Shown one piece after another: positions 25,947-35,436 of a stretch of 64,000 nt of DNA; position 1 is the stretch's first letter, and each line of letters begins with the position of its first letter. Under the pieces are notes generated by a model that was not told the origin of the DNA, did no database searches, and was given only the letters and a program-made list of their open reading frames with translations. The stretch spans positions 25,391 to 89,390 of the forward strand of contig CAZUVR010000010.1 in the NCBI GenBank assembly GCA_964623815.1, written 5' to 3'. The DNA is from Chroococcopsis sp964623815. Lineage in GTDB: Bacteria; Cyanobacteriota; Cyanobacteriia; Cyanobacteriales; Microcystaceae. Made by a program: the position numbers and the translations under genes.

Positions 25947-28088
25947 TTATATTTGCCCTTGGTAAATTTCCCACATCTGCCTATATGCAGACTCAATATC
26001 CTTAGCGAACTGTTTCGTATTCCAAATAGGCGCGGTTTGTCGGGAGCGTCTTAATTTCCATCTAATATTTTCCCTCAATTTACTATCGGTTCCTAGTCGT
26101 ATTCCCCACTCTATATATTCATCGTCATTCCAGGCGATACCCTCATTTAAACCCGCATTAACCATCAGGGTATAACTATTTCTCGAAGCCCATTGTTGCC
26201 CCACTTTCGTTACCAGAGGAATTCCCATCCACAATATATCTAACGTCGTCGTACCCCCAGTAAAAGGATAGGTGTCTAACACCACATCGGCAATTGCTAA
26301 ATTAGCTCTATACGTCAGGGTTAGATATGAGGGTAAAAACCTCAATCTTTCCCAATTCACTCCTTCAGAAGACGCAATTTGAAGAAAAAGTTGTTCGATT
26401 ACCGATTCTGCGCCTTTGCCCTGCACTAATAAATAGCTATCTGGCACGGATTTTAATACCTGCATCTGTAGCCGGATTGTATCCGGATGACGCTTTGAAC
26501 CTGTTTGAGCGGTTAAATAAACTGTAGACTCGGGGCCGATACCTAAATCTTGACGGCGCAGGGTAGGAGTATCAACTTCCACCCCATCTATCGCCATATA
26601 ACAATTAGGTAAGCGCCAGATTGTTTCCGAATAATACTCTTGAGAATTTTCTGGTAAGACGTAATTATCGGCTATATAATAATCGATCGCAGGCATTCCG
26701 CTCGCATCCCACCCCAACCAGCTAACCTGTACCGGCGCGGGTTTTAATGCCATTACTTCCGATGTAGTATCTCCCGTTAAACAGTCTACATCTATCAATA
26801 TATCTATCTCGTCAGCCTTGATTTTTTCCGCTATCATTACCGCCGACTTCGGTAAGTTATAACAATTATGCGCGTTACTCCTGAAAAAATTCCTGGTAAT
26901 CGAATCTTCAGCTTGATTGACCAAATACAGATTAATATCAAATTCTTCCCTATCGTGATACTTAAATAACCATCTGGTAATAATACCTATGGAATGATTC
27001 CTTAAAGTATGCCCGATGTAGCCTATCTTGATTTTTCTATTGTGTTGTCTTGAATTTTCTCTTTTTAATGACGCTTCCTTATATTTCAACTCGATACATC
27101 GCTGATATAGCTTTCCATTCAGGTTATAAAACCATCTATTACCAGCTAAATCATCTTTTAGATAAACTAAGTGGGAACCAGCTAAAAAATAAGTTTGAGA
27201 GAACCGGGGACATTCTCCGCTCTCTAAAAAATTTATTAATACCTGGTTATATTCTTCACTTACTTTTTCTAGCTCTAACCAGTAGCCACAATTCATTAGT
27301 ACCATAATTACCGCCTGAGCCGCGAAAGCTTTCTCGGGTAAATTCTCACATAATCGATAAAATTTATAAACACTCTCTCTGGCTTCGGAATATTTTTTTA
27401 GGGCTATATAATACCAGGGCAACTGCTTGGCTAGATAAATTATATAGGGAGAAGTACTATTAATACTCAAGCAAAATTCTACAATGTCAGCCGCATTTAA
27501 GGGGTATTTTTGGGCTACATTTTCTATATTATTTGCTACAATTTTTATAAAAATATCGTCGGTATATTTATTTAAAATAAGCTTAACTATATCGACAATT
27601 ATGGCATCGTTGAGCGAGAACAAAACTGTTAAAAAAGCCTGTAATATTTCTTGATCGATCTCTTCCTCTGCCCTTGTTAAGAATATCTCCTCGACTTCTG
27701 CAAGTTTATCGGAGTTAAAAGTATTTAATTCTATTTCTAATTTCCATAGTGAGAGAATATTATTAATATCTTCGGGATATATTTCACGGATATAAGAGCG
27801 AATTAGCCACCCCATCTCTAATTGAGATAAACTCGTCTGTCTTCGGGCTTCCTCGTTTAAAATCTCCGCCAGTAAGATTAAGCCACTATCATCGACTTGA
27901 CTCAATCCTAAAAACCACGTAGCTTGTGCGTCTTCCTCTCTTCCCTCCAAGAGATAAGATAATCCGAGATGAAAATAATCCTCTACATTTTGGGATAAAT
28001 CCGCCTGTATTTTATGCTCATACCAGGCTGAAACTCTCTCGAACAGCCCCTCATCCAACCAGATTTCAACCCCCCGACTCCAGCTCAT
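25947..28088 (-). CDS. O-GlcNAc-transferase-like glycosyltransferase 4
   Basis: 713 residues. N-terminal TPR-like region (NVEDYFHLGLSYLLEGREED) and catalytic region from IKIGYIGHTLRNHSIGIITR. It forms a subgroup with the gene at 28094: both have VSWLGWDASG or VSWLGWDAPG where genes 1-3 have TWLGYDASG, TAQTGSKRHPD/TAQTSYKRNPE, and DTYPFTGGTTT/DTYPFTGGTMT instead of DTYPYGGATTT. These differences are in the nucleotide-sugar and acceptor side of the GT-B cleft, so donor or acceptor choice may differ between the two subgroups. Fourteen bases separate it from gene 3. Confidence 0.85.
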   Translation of the reverse strand: MSWSRGVEIWLDEGLFERVSAWYEHKIQADLSQNVEDYFHLGLSYLLEGREEDAQATWFLGLSQVDDSGLILLAEILNEEARRQTSLSQLEMGWLIRSYIREIYPEDINNILSLWKLEIELNTFNSDKLAEVEEIFLTRAEEEIDQEILQAFLTVLFSLNDAIIVDIVKLILNKYTDDIFIKIVANNIENVAQKYPLNAADIVEFCLSINSTSPYIIYLAKQLPWYYIALKKYSEARESVYKFYRLCENLPEKAFAAQAVIMVLMNCGYWLELEKVSEEYNQVLINFLESGECPRFSQTYFLAGSHLVYLKDDLAGNRWFYNLNGKLYQRCIELKYKEASLKRENSRQHNRKIKIGYIGHTLRNHSIGIITRWLFKYHDREEFDINLYLVNQAEDSITRNFFRSNAHNCYNLPKSAVMIAEKIKADEIDILIDVDCLTGDTTSEVMALKPAPVQVSWLGWDASGMPAIDYYIADNYVLPENSQEYYSETIWRLPNCYMAIDGVEVDTPTLRRQDLGIGPESTVYLTAQTGSKRHPDTIRLQMQVLKSVPDSYLLVQGKGAESVIEQLFLQIASSEGVNWERLRFLPSYLTLTYRANLAIADVVLDTYPFTGGTTTLDILWMGIPLVTKVGQQWASRNSYTLMVNAGLNEGIAWNDDEYIEWGIRLGTDSKLRENIRWKLRRSRQTAPIWNTKQFAKDIESAYRQMWEIYQGQI
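27912..28036. repeat. 125-base near-exact direct repeat, copy A
   Basis: 27912-28036 and 30059-30183 (offset 2147) match at all but one position (GCCTGTA versus GCCTCTA). The repeat encodes the first conserved helix pair of the N-terminal region of two neighbouring glycosyltransferases, while sequence on both sides has diverged. Localised gene conversion is likely. Confidence 0.88.
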
Positions 28089-28093
28089 GTACC

Positions 28094-30235
28094 CTATCTC
28101 GATCGATCACCTCTTTTAGTATGCCTCATTTGCAGATAGGCAGATTCGATATTTCTGGTGAATCTTCGAGCATTCCAGACGGGAGCCATACCTCGGGATT
28201 GCCTTAACTTCCATCTAATCCGCTCCCTTAATTCCCCATCCATACCCAAACGAATGCCCCACTCGATATATTCCTCATCATTCCATGCGATACCCTCATT
28301 CAAACCCGCATTAACCATTAAAGTATAGCTATTGCGAGAAGACCATTGCTGCCCCACCTTCGTTACCATAGGTATCCCCATCCATAAGGTATCGAGCGTC
28401 ATCGTGCCACCGGTGAAAGGATAAGTATCCAATATCACATCCGCCACTCCCAGATTAGCCCGATAATTACTCACGGGATAGAGAGGTAAAAAGCGCAATC
28501 TCTCTGGACTAACCCCTTCTTCAGAAGCTATTCGGGTGAATAGAGATTTTATCAACTCCCCGCCGCCCCTACCTTGCACCAGTAAATAGCTATGCGGCAC
28601 GGCTTTTAATACTCGTAGTTGTAATCTGATGGATTCGGGATTACGCTTATAAGAAGTTTGGGCGGTTAGATATATCACCGATTCCGAACCTATCCCTAAA
28701 TCCCCTCTTCTTAAAGTGGGTATGCCTATTTCCACTCCATCGATAGCTATATAACTATCGGGTAAGCGCCAAATTTGTTCTCTATAGTAATCCTGTGCGT
28801 TCTCGGGTAAGACGTAATTATCGGCTATATAATAATCTATCGCCGGAATACCCGGCGCATCCCACCCCAACCAACTAACTTGAATATCGGCTGGTTTTAA
28901 AGCCATCACTTCCGATGTAGTCCATCCCGTGAGGCTGTCTAAATCTACCAGTATATCGATCTTATCATCGCTAATCCGCGTGGCTAGGATAGCCGCGTCA
29001 TCGGGTAAGTTGTAACAATTATCCGATTTATTCCGGAAATACTGTTTGGTTATGAAGTCCTCTGTTTGATTGATTAAGTAAGTATTGATCTCGAATCTTT
29101 CTCGATCGTGATAGTTCAGTAACCACCGGCTTATAATACCTATGGAGTGCATTTTCAATGTGTGCCCGATGTAACCTATTTTAATTTTATTATTAAGAAC
29201 TTCAGCTTTTTTCTGCTGAATAATTTTCCCCGCGTACTTTTCGTTCACCGCTTTCTGGTATAGCTCGCCGTTTCGATCGATCAGCGCTCTATTTTCCCCT
29301 AAATCATCGTTGATATAGGCTAACGGGGAGGAGATAAGACATGCTCTGCCCAGAAAACTCGGACATCGCCCTGCATTCAAACTATCTTGAAAGGCTTTTT
29401 TATATTCTCCGATCGCGTCGGGCATTTCCAACCAATATCCCCCTGTCACCATCACCAATACTAATGAATATGCTCCGAATGCTTTTTCGGGTAAGCTCTC
29501 ACATATTTGATAGAAGTAGTAACTGCTATCTCTAGCTTCCGCGTACTTTTCCAGCTCTAGGTAATACCAGGGTAATAGATTTGCCAAGTATAAATTTTTG
29601 GGTTCTATTTTTAAACAAATATTGATTATATGTATGGCTATTAATTTATCATTTTTTGCAACTCTAGTTATTGCTTCATTAACTATTTTGATTAAATTAC
29701 TATCGTCACTAAATTTATTAAAAATATTTTCTATTAAGGGAATAATTTTATCGTCAGTAAGGTACAATAATTTACTTAGGAATTGCCCCAAAATATCTCT
29801 ATTTATACTCGACGCATTCGTACTTAAAAATAAGTCTTGGATTTTCGTAATTTTTTTAACGTCTAAACAGTTTAATTCTATCTCCAATTTATATAAAGAC
29901 AGGATATTATTTACATCGCCTGGCTCGATCTCCCGAATATGGGCCCGAAGCAACCAACTTTTATTCAATTGTCCGATGCTTTCCCGCCTTGCGGCTTCCC
30001 CTTCAAGAATTTCCACTAATCGGACTATTTGCTCGCTTTCAGTTTGACTTAGCGCGAGAAACCACGTAGCTTGTGCGTCTTCCTCTCTTCCCTCCAAGAG
30101 ATAAGATAATCCGAGATGAAAATAATCCTCTACATTTTGGGATAAATCCGCCTCTATTTTATGCTCATACCAGGCTGAAACTCGATCGAAATCCCCCTCA
30201 TCTAACCAAACCTGTACCTCGGCACTCCAACTCAT
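28094..30235 (-). CDS. O-GlcNAc-transferase-like glycosyltransferase 5 (first of the array)
   Basis: 713 residues, the promoter-proximal member of the five-gene run. It has the same N-terminal helical block as gene 4 and the catalytic segments IKIGYIGHTLKMHSIGIISR, IDILVDLDSLTGWTTSEVM, IQVSWLGWDAPGIPAIDYY, ADVILDTYPFTGGTMTLDTL. GAGGG lies eight bases before the ATG. Only five bases separate it from gene 4. Upstream (30236-30258) is a 23-base gap to prfB, which runs in the same direction, so the array may be read through from prfB or have a promoter inside that gene. Confidence 0.85.
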   Translation of the reverse strand: MSWSAEVQVWLDEGDFDRVSAWYEHKIEADLSQNVEDYFHLGLSYLLEGREEDAQATWFLALSQTESEQIVRLVEILEGEAARRESIGQLNKSWLLRAHIREIEPGDVNNILSLYKLEIELNCLDVKKITKIQDLFLSTNASSINRDILGQFLSKLLYLTDDKIIPLIENIFNKFSDDSNLIKIVNEAITRVAKNDKLIAIHIINICLKIEPKNLYLANLLPWYYLELEKYAEARDSSYYFYQICESLPEKAFGAYSLVLVMVTGGYWLEMPDAIGEYKKAFQDSLNAGRCPSFLGRACLISSPLAYINDDLGENRALIDRNGELYQKAVNEKYAGKIIQQKKAEVLNNKIKIGYIGHTLKMHSIGIISRWLLNYHDRERFEINTYLINQTEDFITKQYFRNKSDNCYNLPDDAAILATRISDDKIDILVDLDSLTGWTTSEVMALKPADIQVSWLGWDAPGIPAIDYYIADNYVLPENAQDYYREQIWRLPDSYIAIDGVEIGIPTLRRGDLGIGSESVIYLTAQTSYKRNPESIRLQLRVLKAVPHSYLLVQGRGGGELIKSLFTRIASEEGVSPERLRFLPLYPVSNYRANLGVADVILDTYPFTGGTMTLDTLWMGIPMVTKVGQQWSSRNSYTLMVNAGLNEGIAWNDEEYIEWGIRLGMDGELRERIRWKLRQSRGMAPVWNARRFTRNIESAYLQMRHTKRGDRSR
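30059..30183. repeat. 125-base near-exact direct repeat, copy B
   Basis: Partner of the repeat at 27912-28036 with one difference, in the N-terminal coding region of the gene at 28094. Confidence 0.88.
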
Positions 30236-30258
30236 ATTCAGGCCCTCGCTCGCCTATG

Positions 30259-31375
30259 TCACAATTGATCTTTTAAGCCGCTAGAGCGCAAATACGCCTC
30301 GATGAAAGCGTCTAAATCCCCATCCATCACCCCGGTGACATCGGTAGTCTCTACATTCGTGCGTAAATCCTTGACTAACTGATAGGGATGAAAGACATAA
30401 TTCCGGATTTGATTACCCCAAGCCGCTTCCACCATATCGCCCCGAATTTCCGCGATCGCCTGCGCCCGCTGTTCCTGTAAAATAACCAATAGCTTCGCCT
30501 TCAATAAAGCTAACGCCTTTTCCTTATTCTGTAACTGCGATCGCTCCTGAGTACAGCGCACTGCCAAACCCGTAGGCAAGTGTACCACCCTGACGGCGGT
30601 TTCCACCTTATTCACATTCTGCCCGCCCTTACCGCCACTCCTGGAGGTGGTAATCTCCAAATCCTTCTCGGGAATATCCAAATTAATCGCCTCATCTCCC
30701 AGTAGAGGCATCACCTCCACCCCAGCGAAACTGGTTTGGCGTTTGCCGTTAGCGTTAAAGGGTGAAATTCTCACCAGCCGGTGTGTACCCTTCTCACCGC
30801 GCAGATAGCCGTAAGCATACTTCCCTTCAATCTCTAACGTTACCGATTTGATACCCGCTTCATCGCCTTCGGATAACTCCGTCATAGCGAGCTTATAACC
30901 CTGCTTTTCGCCCCAGCGCCGGTACATTCTCAACAACATCTCTGCCCAATCCTGAGCGTCGGTGCCCCCCGCCCCGGCGTTGATCGTCAGTACCGCTCCC
31001 CTACTATCATAAGCCCCCGACAGGAGCTGTTGTAACTCCCAGCGATCGAGTTCTGACTTCAACCGGTTCAAATTAATCCTGGCTTCCTCGAATAGGGTTT
31101 CATCCTCTTCTACTTCCAATAATTCCAGGATGGCGCTACTATCTTCGAGACGGTGACACCAGCTATCGTATTGTTCTATGTGAGACTTTAAATCATTCAA
31201 CTGCTGTAAGGTAGATTGAGCAGAATCCGGCTCATCCCAAAAACCCGGTTGAGCGGCTACCTGCTCCAGATCTTTTATACTGGCCTGTAGACTCGGTAAG
31301 TCAAAGATATTCCTGGGTTTTCCCCAGGCGCGACTCTAAAGATTCGATTTCTTTTTTTAATTCCCCAGTTTCCAT
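30259..31375 (-). CDS. prfB: Peptide chain release factor 2 with programmed +1 frameshift
   Basis: Two frames make one 371-residue protein. Frame 1 runs from ATG at 31375 for 24 codons to an in-frame TGA at 31303-31301, in the context CAGGAATATCTTTGAC. The +1 shift on CTT-T lets translation continue as DLPSLQASIKDLEQ and on to 30259. The Shine-Dalgarno-like AGGA before the slip site and the CTTTGAC heptamer are those of the classical RF2 autoregulatory frameshift: when RF2 is scarce, the ribosome slips and makes more. SPF (about 204-206, UGA/UAA recognition) and GGQ (about 250-252, peptidyl-tRNA hydrolysis) are present at the usual positions. Confidence 0.96.
31301..31303 (-). promoter_or_regulatory. 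prfB: In-frame TGA at the prfB frameshift site
   Basis: The TGA follows codon 24 (CTT) and is preceded by an AGGA Shine-Dalgarno-like element. Ribosomes shift +1 here to make full-length release factor 2, which senses its own level. Confidence 0.93.
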
Positions 31376-31413
31376 AATAGCCAAATGCGATCGGGCAATT
31401 AATATTCTAACCG

Positions 31414-32496
31414 TTAAAAAGGAACTATTATCCCCTGCAACCCTAAAGATGTCGCCGTTTGTAAAGCACCCTCCGCTTTATCCCGACTGCTAAACACGCC
31501 CACCTGCCAGAGACTACGGCCCTTATAGGATGTGGGGAAAGCATCGGGAAAACGAGATCTCAACTGATTGCGATCGTTACCGCTCCTCGCTTCTACCATA
31601 ACCCGAAAATTATTATTTCGGCTCGGCGTTGCTACGGTAGAATTTCTCGACAGTACATCGGAGAGAGTCTTGCGATTATTATTCAATGGCGGTGGGGGTA
31701 CGATACGGCTGTTAGTATTTTCAGGAGTCGGTAGAGGCGGCAGCGAATTTATCGGCGGCGCAGGCGGTTTCAAGGGTGAATCTGCCCCCTCCGGTAAATC
31801 AGGCTCGGGAGTAACATTATTGAAATCCTTCGCGGAAGACTGTACCGAGTTACCTGGGGTAGTGGGGGCGGTAAACGTCAATTCTTTCCCCCTACTGGCG
31901 TTATTACTCGCCACCGGGGATGTAGGGGCTATCGCTGGTAAGGGGCTATTCAAGTCCTTACTCTCTGCCGTTAAATATACATGACTGAGGGTTCTGCCGG
32001 CGAACGACCTTTTAGTAAATCTCCAACCCGGATTTAATTGAATTTTTAGTAAACCCGAACTTATACCCCCAGTTCTACCAATGACTATTTCCTGACTCGG
32101 GTTAGTGCGATTGGTGCCGACTAATAATAAATCGCCGTTTTTCTCTACTATTCTCAAAAGATAGCTCATGCCGTAATCTTCGCCGTCGAGACGGAGAGAA
32201 TAACCATTACTGTCGGTGCTACGCTCGCAACTGCCGGTAAAGTCGAAATTGAGTAACAGCGGCTCGACGATGGTGGGCCCGGCTCCGCTTTCGCTCCAAC
32301 ATTGGCGCTTACCCTGTATCTGTTGAATGATCAGTAAATCGTATTTTTTACCGTAGGGGCGGGCGATGGCGATGAAATCAGCCTGCTCTACCTCTTGCGC
32401 TTGAAAAGTGGTGGCCCTCGCTAAAGGCGTTACTAGGAGGGTTGAAGAGAGAAAGATAGATGAGATGCTAAAGTAGCGGATCAACCTGGTAATCAT
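31414..32496 (-). CDS. DUF3747 domain protein with C-terminal SPOR-like domain
   Basis: 360 residues. A signal peptide (about 1-28, ending ARATT) is followed by the cyanobacterial DUF3747 region (FQAQEVEQADFIAIARPYG to about residue 178), a Pro/Ser/Thr/Asn-rich linker (about 180-290), and a C-terminal domain with FRVMVEARSGNDRNQLRSRF and SLWQVGVFSSRDKAEGAL, typical of SPOR peptidoglycan-binding folds. This points to an exported cell-wall-associated protein. Function of DUF3747 is unknown. It stands alone downstream of the divergent murD. Confidence 0.8.
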   Translation of the reverse strand: MITRLIRYFSISSIFLSSTLLVTPLARATTFQAQEVEQADFIAIARPYGKKYDLLIIQQIQGKRQCWSESGAGPTIVEPLLLNFDFTGSCERSTDSNGYSLRLDGEDYGMSYLLRIVEKNGDLLLVGTNRTNPSQEIVIGRTGGISSGLLKIQLNPGWRFTKRSFAGRTLSHVYLTAESKDLNSPLPAIAPTSPVASNNASRGKELTFTAPTTPGNSVQSSAKDFNNVTPEPDLPEGADSPLKPPAPPINSLPPLPTPENTNSRIVPPPPLNNNRKTLSDVLSRNSTVATPSRNNNFRVMVEARSGNDRNQLRSRFPDAFPTSYKGRSLWQVGVFSSRDKAEGALQTATSLGLQGIIVPF

Positions 32497-32654
32497 AAAA
32501 ATAAATAGACAGATATATTTTTATCAATCTCAGACGTAGTTAATTTTATTTTGTTTGCGGTGAGAGAAAAATAAGCGCGGCTATGCTTAAAAGCCACTCC
32601 TTGATAGGATATTAGATCAATCTCAAGTAACTTTCTAAATTTTAGACGATTAAG

Positions 32655-34004
32655 ATGGGTAGAGCGGATATTATTGGCTTAGGACGATCGGGCATCGCAG
32701 CCGCACGACTGTTAAAGAAACAAGGCTGGAAGGTGAATTTAAGCGATCGCAACTCATCGGCAAGTCTAGAAGAAACACGGCTGCTATTGGCAAGTGAAGG
32801 TATCGAAGTTTATCTCGGCCACAATTACAGTCTCGATGATTCTAACTTACCAGATCTGATCGTCGTCAGCCCTGGAGTACCTTGGGATCTACCCGTATTA
32901 GAAAGAGCCAGAGCCGCTAATATTGATACGCTCGGTGAATTGGAACTAGCCTGGCGCTCTCTGAAATCCATTCCCTGGGTAGGAATCACCGGCACCAACG
33001 GCAAAACTACCACCACCGCTCTGATCGCAGCCATCTTTCAAAATGCGGGTTTATCGGCTCCCGCCTGTGGCAATATCGGTTACGCCGCCTGTGAACTGGC
33101 ACTGACAGAAACTGGATACGATTGGATCGTAGCGGAAATCAGTAGCTATCAATGCGAGTCATCCCGGGAGTTAGCTCCGAAAATCGGCGTTTGGACTACC
33201 TTCACTCCGGATCATCTCAGCCGACACACAACCCTAGATAATTATTACGCCATCAAAGCCAGTTTACTCGATCGCAGCGGCTTACAGATCTTCAACGGCG
33301 ACGATCCCTATCTGCGCCGCCTCGGAGTCGGAGAATGGCAGAATGCTTACTGGACTTCCGTAGGTGGTAAAGAGGAGCTGATCGGCAATCCGGCTAGGGG
33401 GATCTACCTTCAAGACAATTGGATCGTCGCTTTCGGTGAATTGATCGCCCCCATCAATCTTTTCAAGATGTCTGGAAGGCATAACTGGCAAAATCTTCTT
33501 ATGGCGGTGGGCGCGGCTCGATTAGCGGGCATCGATAAAAACGCCATCACTGCCACTATCGCCTCTTTCCCTGGGGTGAGCCACCGTCTAGAGTATATTT
33601 GTACAAAACAAGGTATAGATTTCATCAACGATAGTAAAGCCACTAACTATGATGCTGCCGAAGTAGGGTTAAAAGCCGTCGCCAACCAGGTGATTCTCAT
33701 CGCCGGGGGTGAAGCGAAAGAAGGGGACGATCGCGCCTGGCTGAGTCAGATCAAAACCAAGGCGGCGAAAGTATTACTTATAGGTCAGGCTGCCCCCCTA
33801 TTCGCGGGGCGGTTACGAGAAGAAGGTTATATCGATTACGAAGTGGTGGAAACTATGGATAGGGCCGTCACCAGAGGCTTAGAAACCGCCTTAGAATTGA
33901 AAGTCAACACCGTACTGCTATCCCCCGCCTGCGCTAGTTTCGACCAATATCAAAGCTTTGAACATCGCGGCGACCATTTTCGCCAACTATCTCAATCGCT
34001 TTAA
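32655..34004 (+). CDS. murD: UDP-N-acetylmuramoyl-L-alanine--D-glutamate ligase
   Basis: 449 residues, full length. MurD adds D-Glu to UDP-MurNAc-L-Ala with ATP in peptidoglycan precursor synthesis in the cytoplasm. The N-terminal nucleotide fold GLGRSGIAAARLL, the ATP loop GITGTNGKTTTT (about 110-121), the central FTPDHLSRH and the C-terminal FINDSKATNYDA and LLSPACASFDQY blocks are all present. The ATG at 32655 gives the normal N-terminus. The cysK paralogue at 34049 follows after 44 bases in the same direction. Confidence 0.96.
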   Translation: MGRADIIGLGRSGIAAARLLKKQGWKVNLSDRNSSASLEETRLLLASEGIEVYLGHNYSLDDSNLPDLIVVSPGVPWDLPVLERARAANIDTLGELELAWRSLKSIPWVGITGTNGKTTTTALIAAIFQNAGLSAPACGNIGYAACELALTETGYDWIVAEISSYQCESSRELAPKIGVWTTFTPDHLSRHTTLDNYYAIKASLLDRSGLQIFNGDDPYLRRLGVGEWQNAYWTSVGGKEELIGNPARGIYLQDNWIVAFGELIAPINLFKMSGRHNWQNLLMAVGAARLAGIDKNAITATIASFPGVSHRLEYICTKQGIDFINDSKATNYDAAEVGLKAVANQVILIAGGEAKEGDDRAWLSQIKTKAAKVLLIGQAAPLFAGRLREEGYIDYEVVETMDRAVTRGLETALELKVNTVLLSPACASFDQYQSFEHRGDHFRQLSQSL

Positions 34005-34048
34005 CGTAGTTTTGTTAGTATGAAAATATAGCCCCGGAAATCACCATT

Positions 34049-35026
34049 ATGCACATCGCTAATAATATTACAGAACTAGTCGGCCGTACTCCTCTAGTCA
34101 GATTAAATCGTATACCTCAAGCAGAGGGTTGTGTAGCTCAAATCGTCGTCAAATTAGAAGGAATGAACCCCGCCGCCTCGGTTAAAGATCGGATCGGGGT
34201 AAACATGATCAACGCCGCCGAGAAAGAGGGCCTGATCACCCCCGGGAAAACCATTCTAGTCGAACCCACCTCTGGAAATACTGGTATCGCCCTGGCTATG
34301 ACCGCCGCAGCGAAAGGTTATCAATTGGTGCTGACGATGCCAGAAACCATGAGCCAGGAAAGACGATCGATGTTACGGGCTTACGGCGCACAACTGGAAT
34401 TAACACCTGGTCACGAGGGTATGAGCGGCTGTATTCGCAGGGCCCAGGAAATCGTCGCCACCCTCCCAGATGCCTATATGTTACAGCAGTTTAAAAACCC
34501 TGCCAACCCAGAAATCCATCGCCTCACCACAGCAGAAGAAATCTGGACTGATACCGATGGCGCAGTGGATTTCTTGATCGCGGGAGTGGGCACCGGCGGC
34601 ACGATCACCGGCGTTAGTGAAGTAATTAAAGCCCGGAAACCCAGTTTTCAAGCGATCGCGGTCGAACCCACTAATAGCCCCGTCCTCTCTGGCGGTAAAC
34701 CCGGCCCCCATAAAATTCAGGGTATAGGAGCCGGATTCGTCCCCGATGTACTGCGGCGCGATCTGATCGATGAAGTGATTCCCGTCAGCGACGAAGCAGC
34801 GATCGCCTACGGCAGACGATTGGCTCGGGAAGAGGGTATACTATCGGGAATCTCTAGCGGTGCTGCCCTCTGCGCAGCGGTGAAAGTAGGTCAACGTCCC
34901 GAGAATGAAGGTAAATTGATCGTCATGATCCAGCCGAGCTTCGGTGAACGTTATCTCAGTACCCCCCTGTTCAAAGACCTGGAAGCTCAAATAGTCAGCG
35001 ATCGATTTTTGAAAGTTCTCAATTAA
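34049..35026 (+). CDS. cysK: Cysteine synthase A, second copy
   Basis: 325 residues with the PLP lysine K46 in ASVKDR, TSGNTG, GVGTGGT and PSFGERYLST. It is highly similar to the gene at 6102 over the whole length and differs mainly in the C-terminal tail (LEAQIVSDRFLKVLN here, LNDQEYTELGS there). That tail is where CysK docking to serine acetyltransferase or other partners would be affected. It lies behind murD and its stop overlaps the convergent gene at 35023 by four bases. Confidence 0.95.
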   Translation: MHIANNITELVGRTPLVRLNRIPQAEGCVAQIVVKLEGMNPAASVKDRIGVNMINAAEKEGLITPGKTILVEPTSGNTGIALAMTAAAKGYQLVLTMPETMSQERRSMLRAYGAQLELTPGHEGMSGCIRRAQEIVATLPDAYMLQQFKNPANPEIHRLTTAEEIWTDTDGAVDFLIAGVGTGGTITGVSEVIKARKPSFQAIAVEPTNSPVLSGGKPGPHKIQGIGAGFVPDVLRRDLIDEVIPVSDEAAIAYGRRLAREEGILSGISSGAALCAAVKVGQRPENEGKLIVMIQPSFGERYLSTPLFKDLEAQIVSDRFLKVLN

Positions 35027-35436
35027 TACGGCAGAACTACCACCTTGAACCAGTATTCAAATACTAGTTCTAAGGTGGCTAGTAAATCTGTTTCCGAACC
35101 AGGTTGATATAGTATACCGTTAGCTCCGCTACTATAGTACAATTGCACTAAATTAGGATAGCAATTCGGGGTTAAAACTATCAGAGGGATGAGCTGGCAA
35201 TTAGAGCGGTGTTTGATCCGCTTGATCACTGTAGTTATTTCTTCCTCCGACGAATTGAGATTGAGGAGGATCAGGGAAGGGGCATAGGGAAGATGTAAAA
35301 AGTCATCAGAGTCGAGTTGGTTAAGGTTAAGAGAATAAAAATCGATCGTCTCGGATAAATTTTCTAGTACTTTTCGTAATAGGGGCAAATTTTCCGGCTG
35401 ATTTTCTATAGTTAAGATAGTCTTTTGTCTTTCCAT
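35023..35436 (-). CDS. Degenerate response-regulator receiver domain (pseudo-receiver)
   Basis: 137 residues, a single CheY-like domain. The beta1 acidic pair is replaced (LTIENQPENL), the usual phosphoacceptor Asp is Asn in LILLNLNSSEE, and the Lys loop is YQPGSE. It should therefore not be phosphorylated in the usual way, and may act as a binding module, like pseudo-receivers of the cyanobacterial clock output. No DNA-binding domain is attached. Its 3' end overlaps the end of cysK by four bases. Confidence 0.7.
   Translation of the reverse strand: MERQKTILTIENQPENLPLLRKVLENLSETIDFYSLNLNQLDSDDFLHLPYAPSLILLNLNSSEEEITTVIKRIKHRSNCQLIPLIVLTPNCYPNLVQLYYSSGANGILYQPGSETDLLATLELVFEYWFKVVVLPY

Noticed and set aside
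30259..31200. prfB as a 313-residue gene starting at 31200
   Set aside because: The upstream DNA encodes the missing N-terminus with a classical +1 frameshift, giving 371 residues with GGQ at the expected position.
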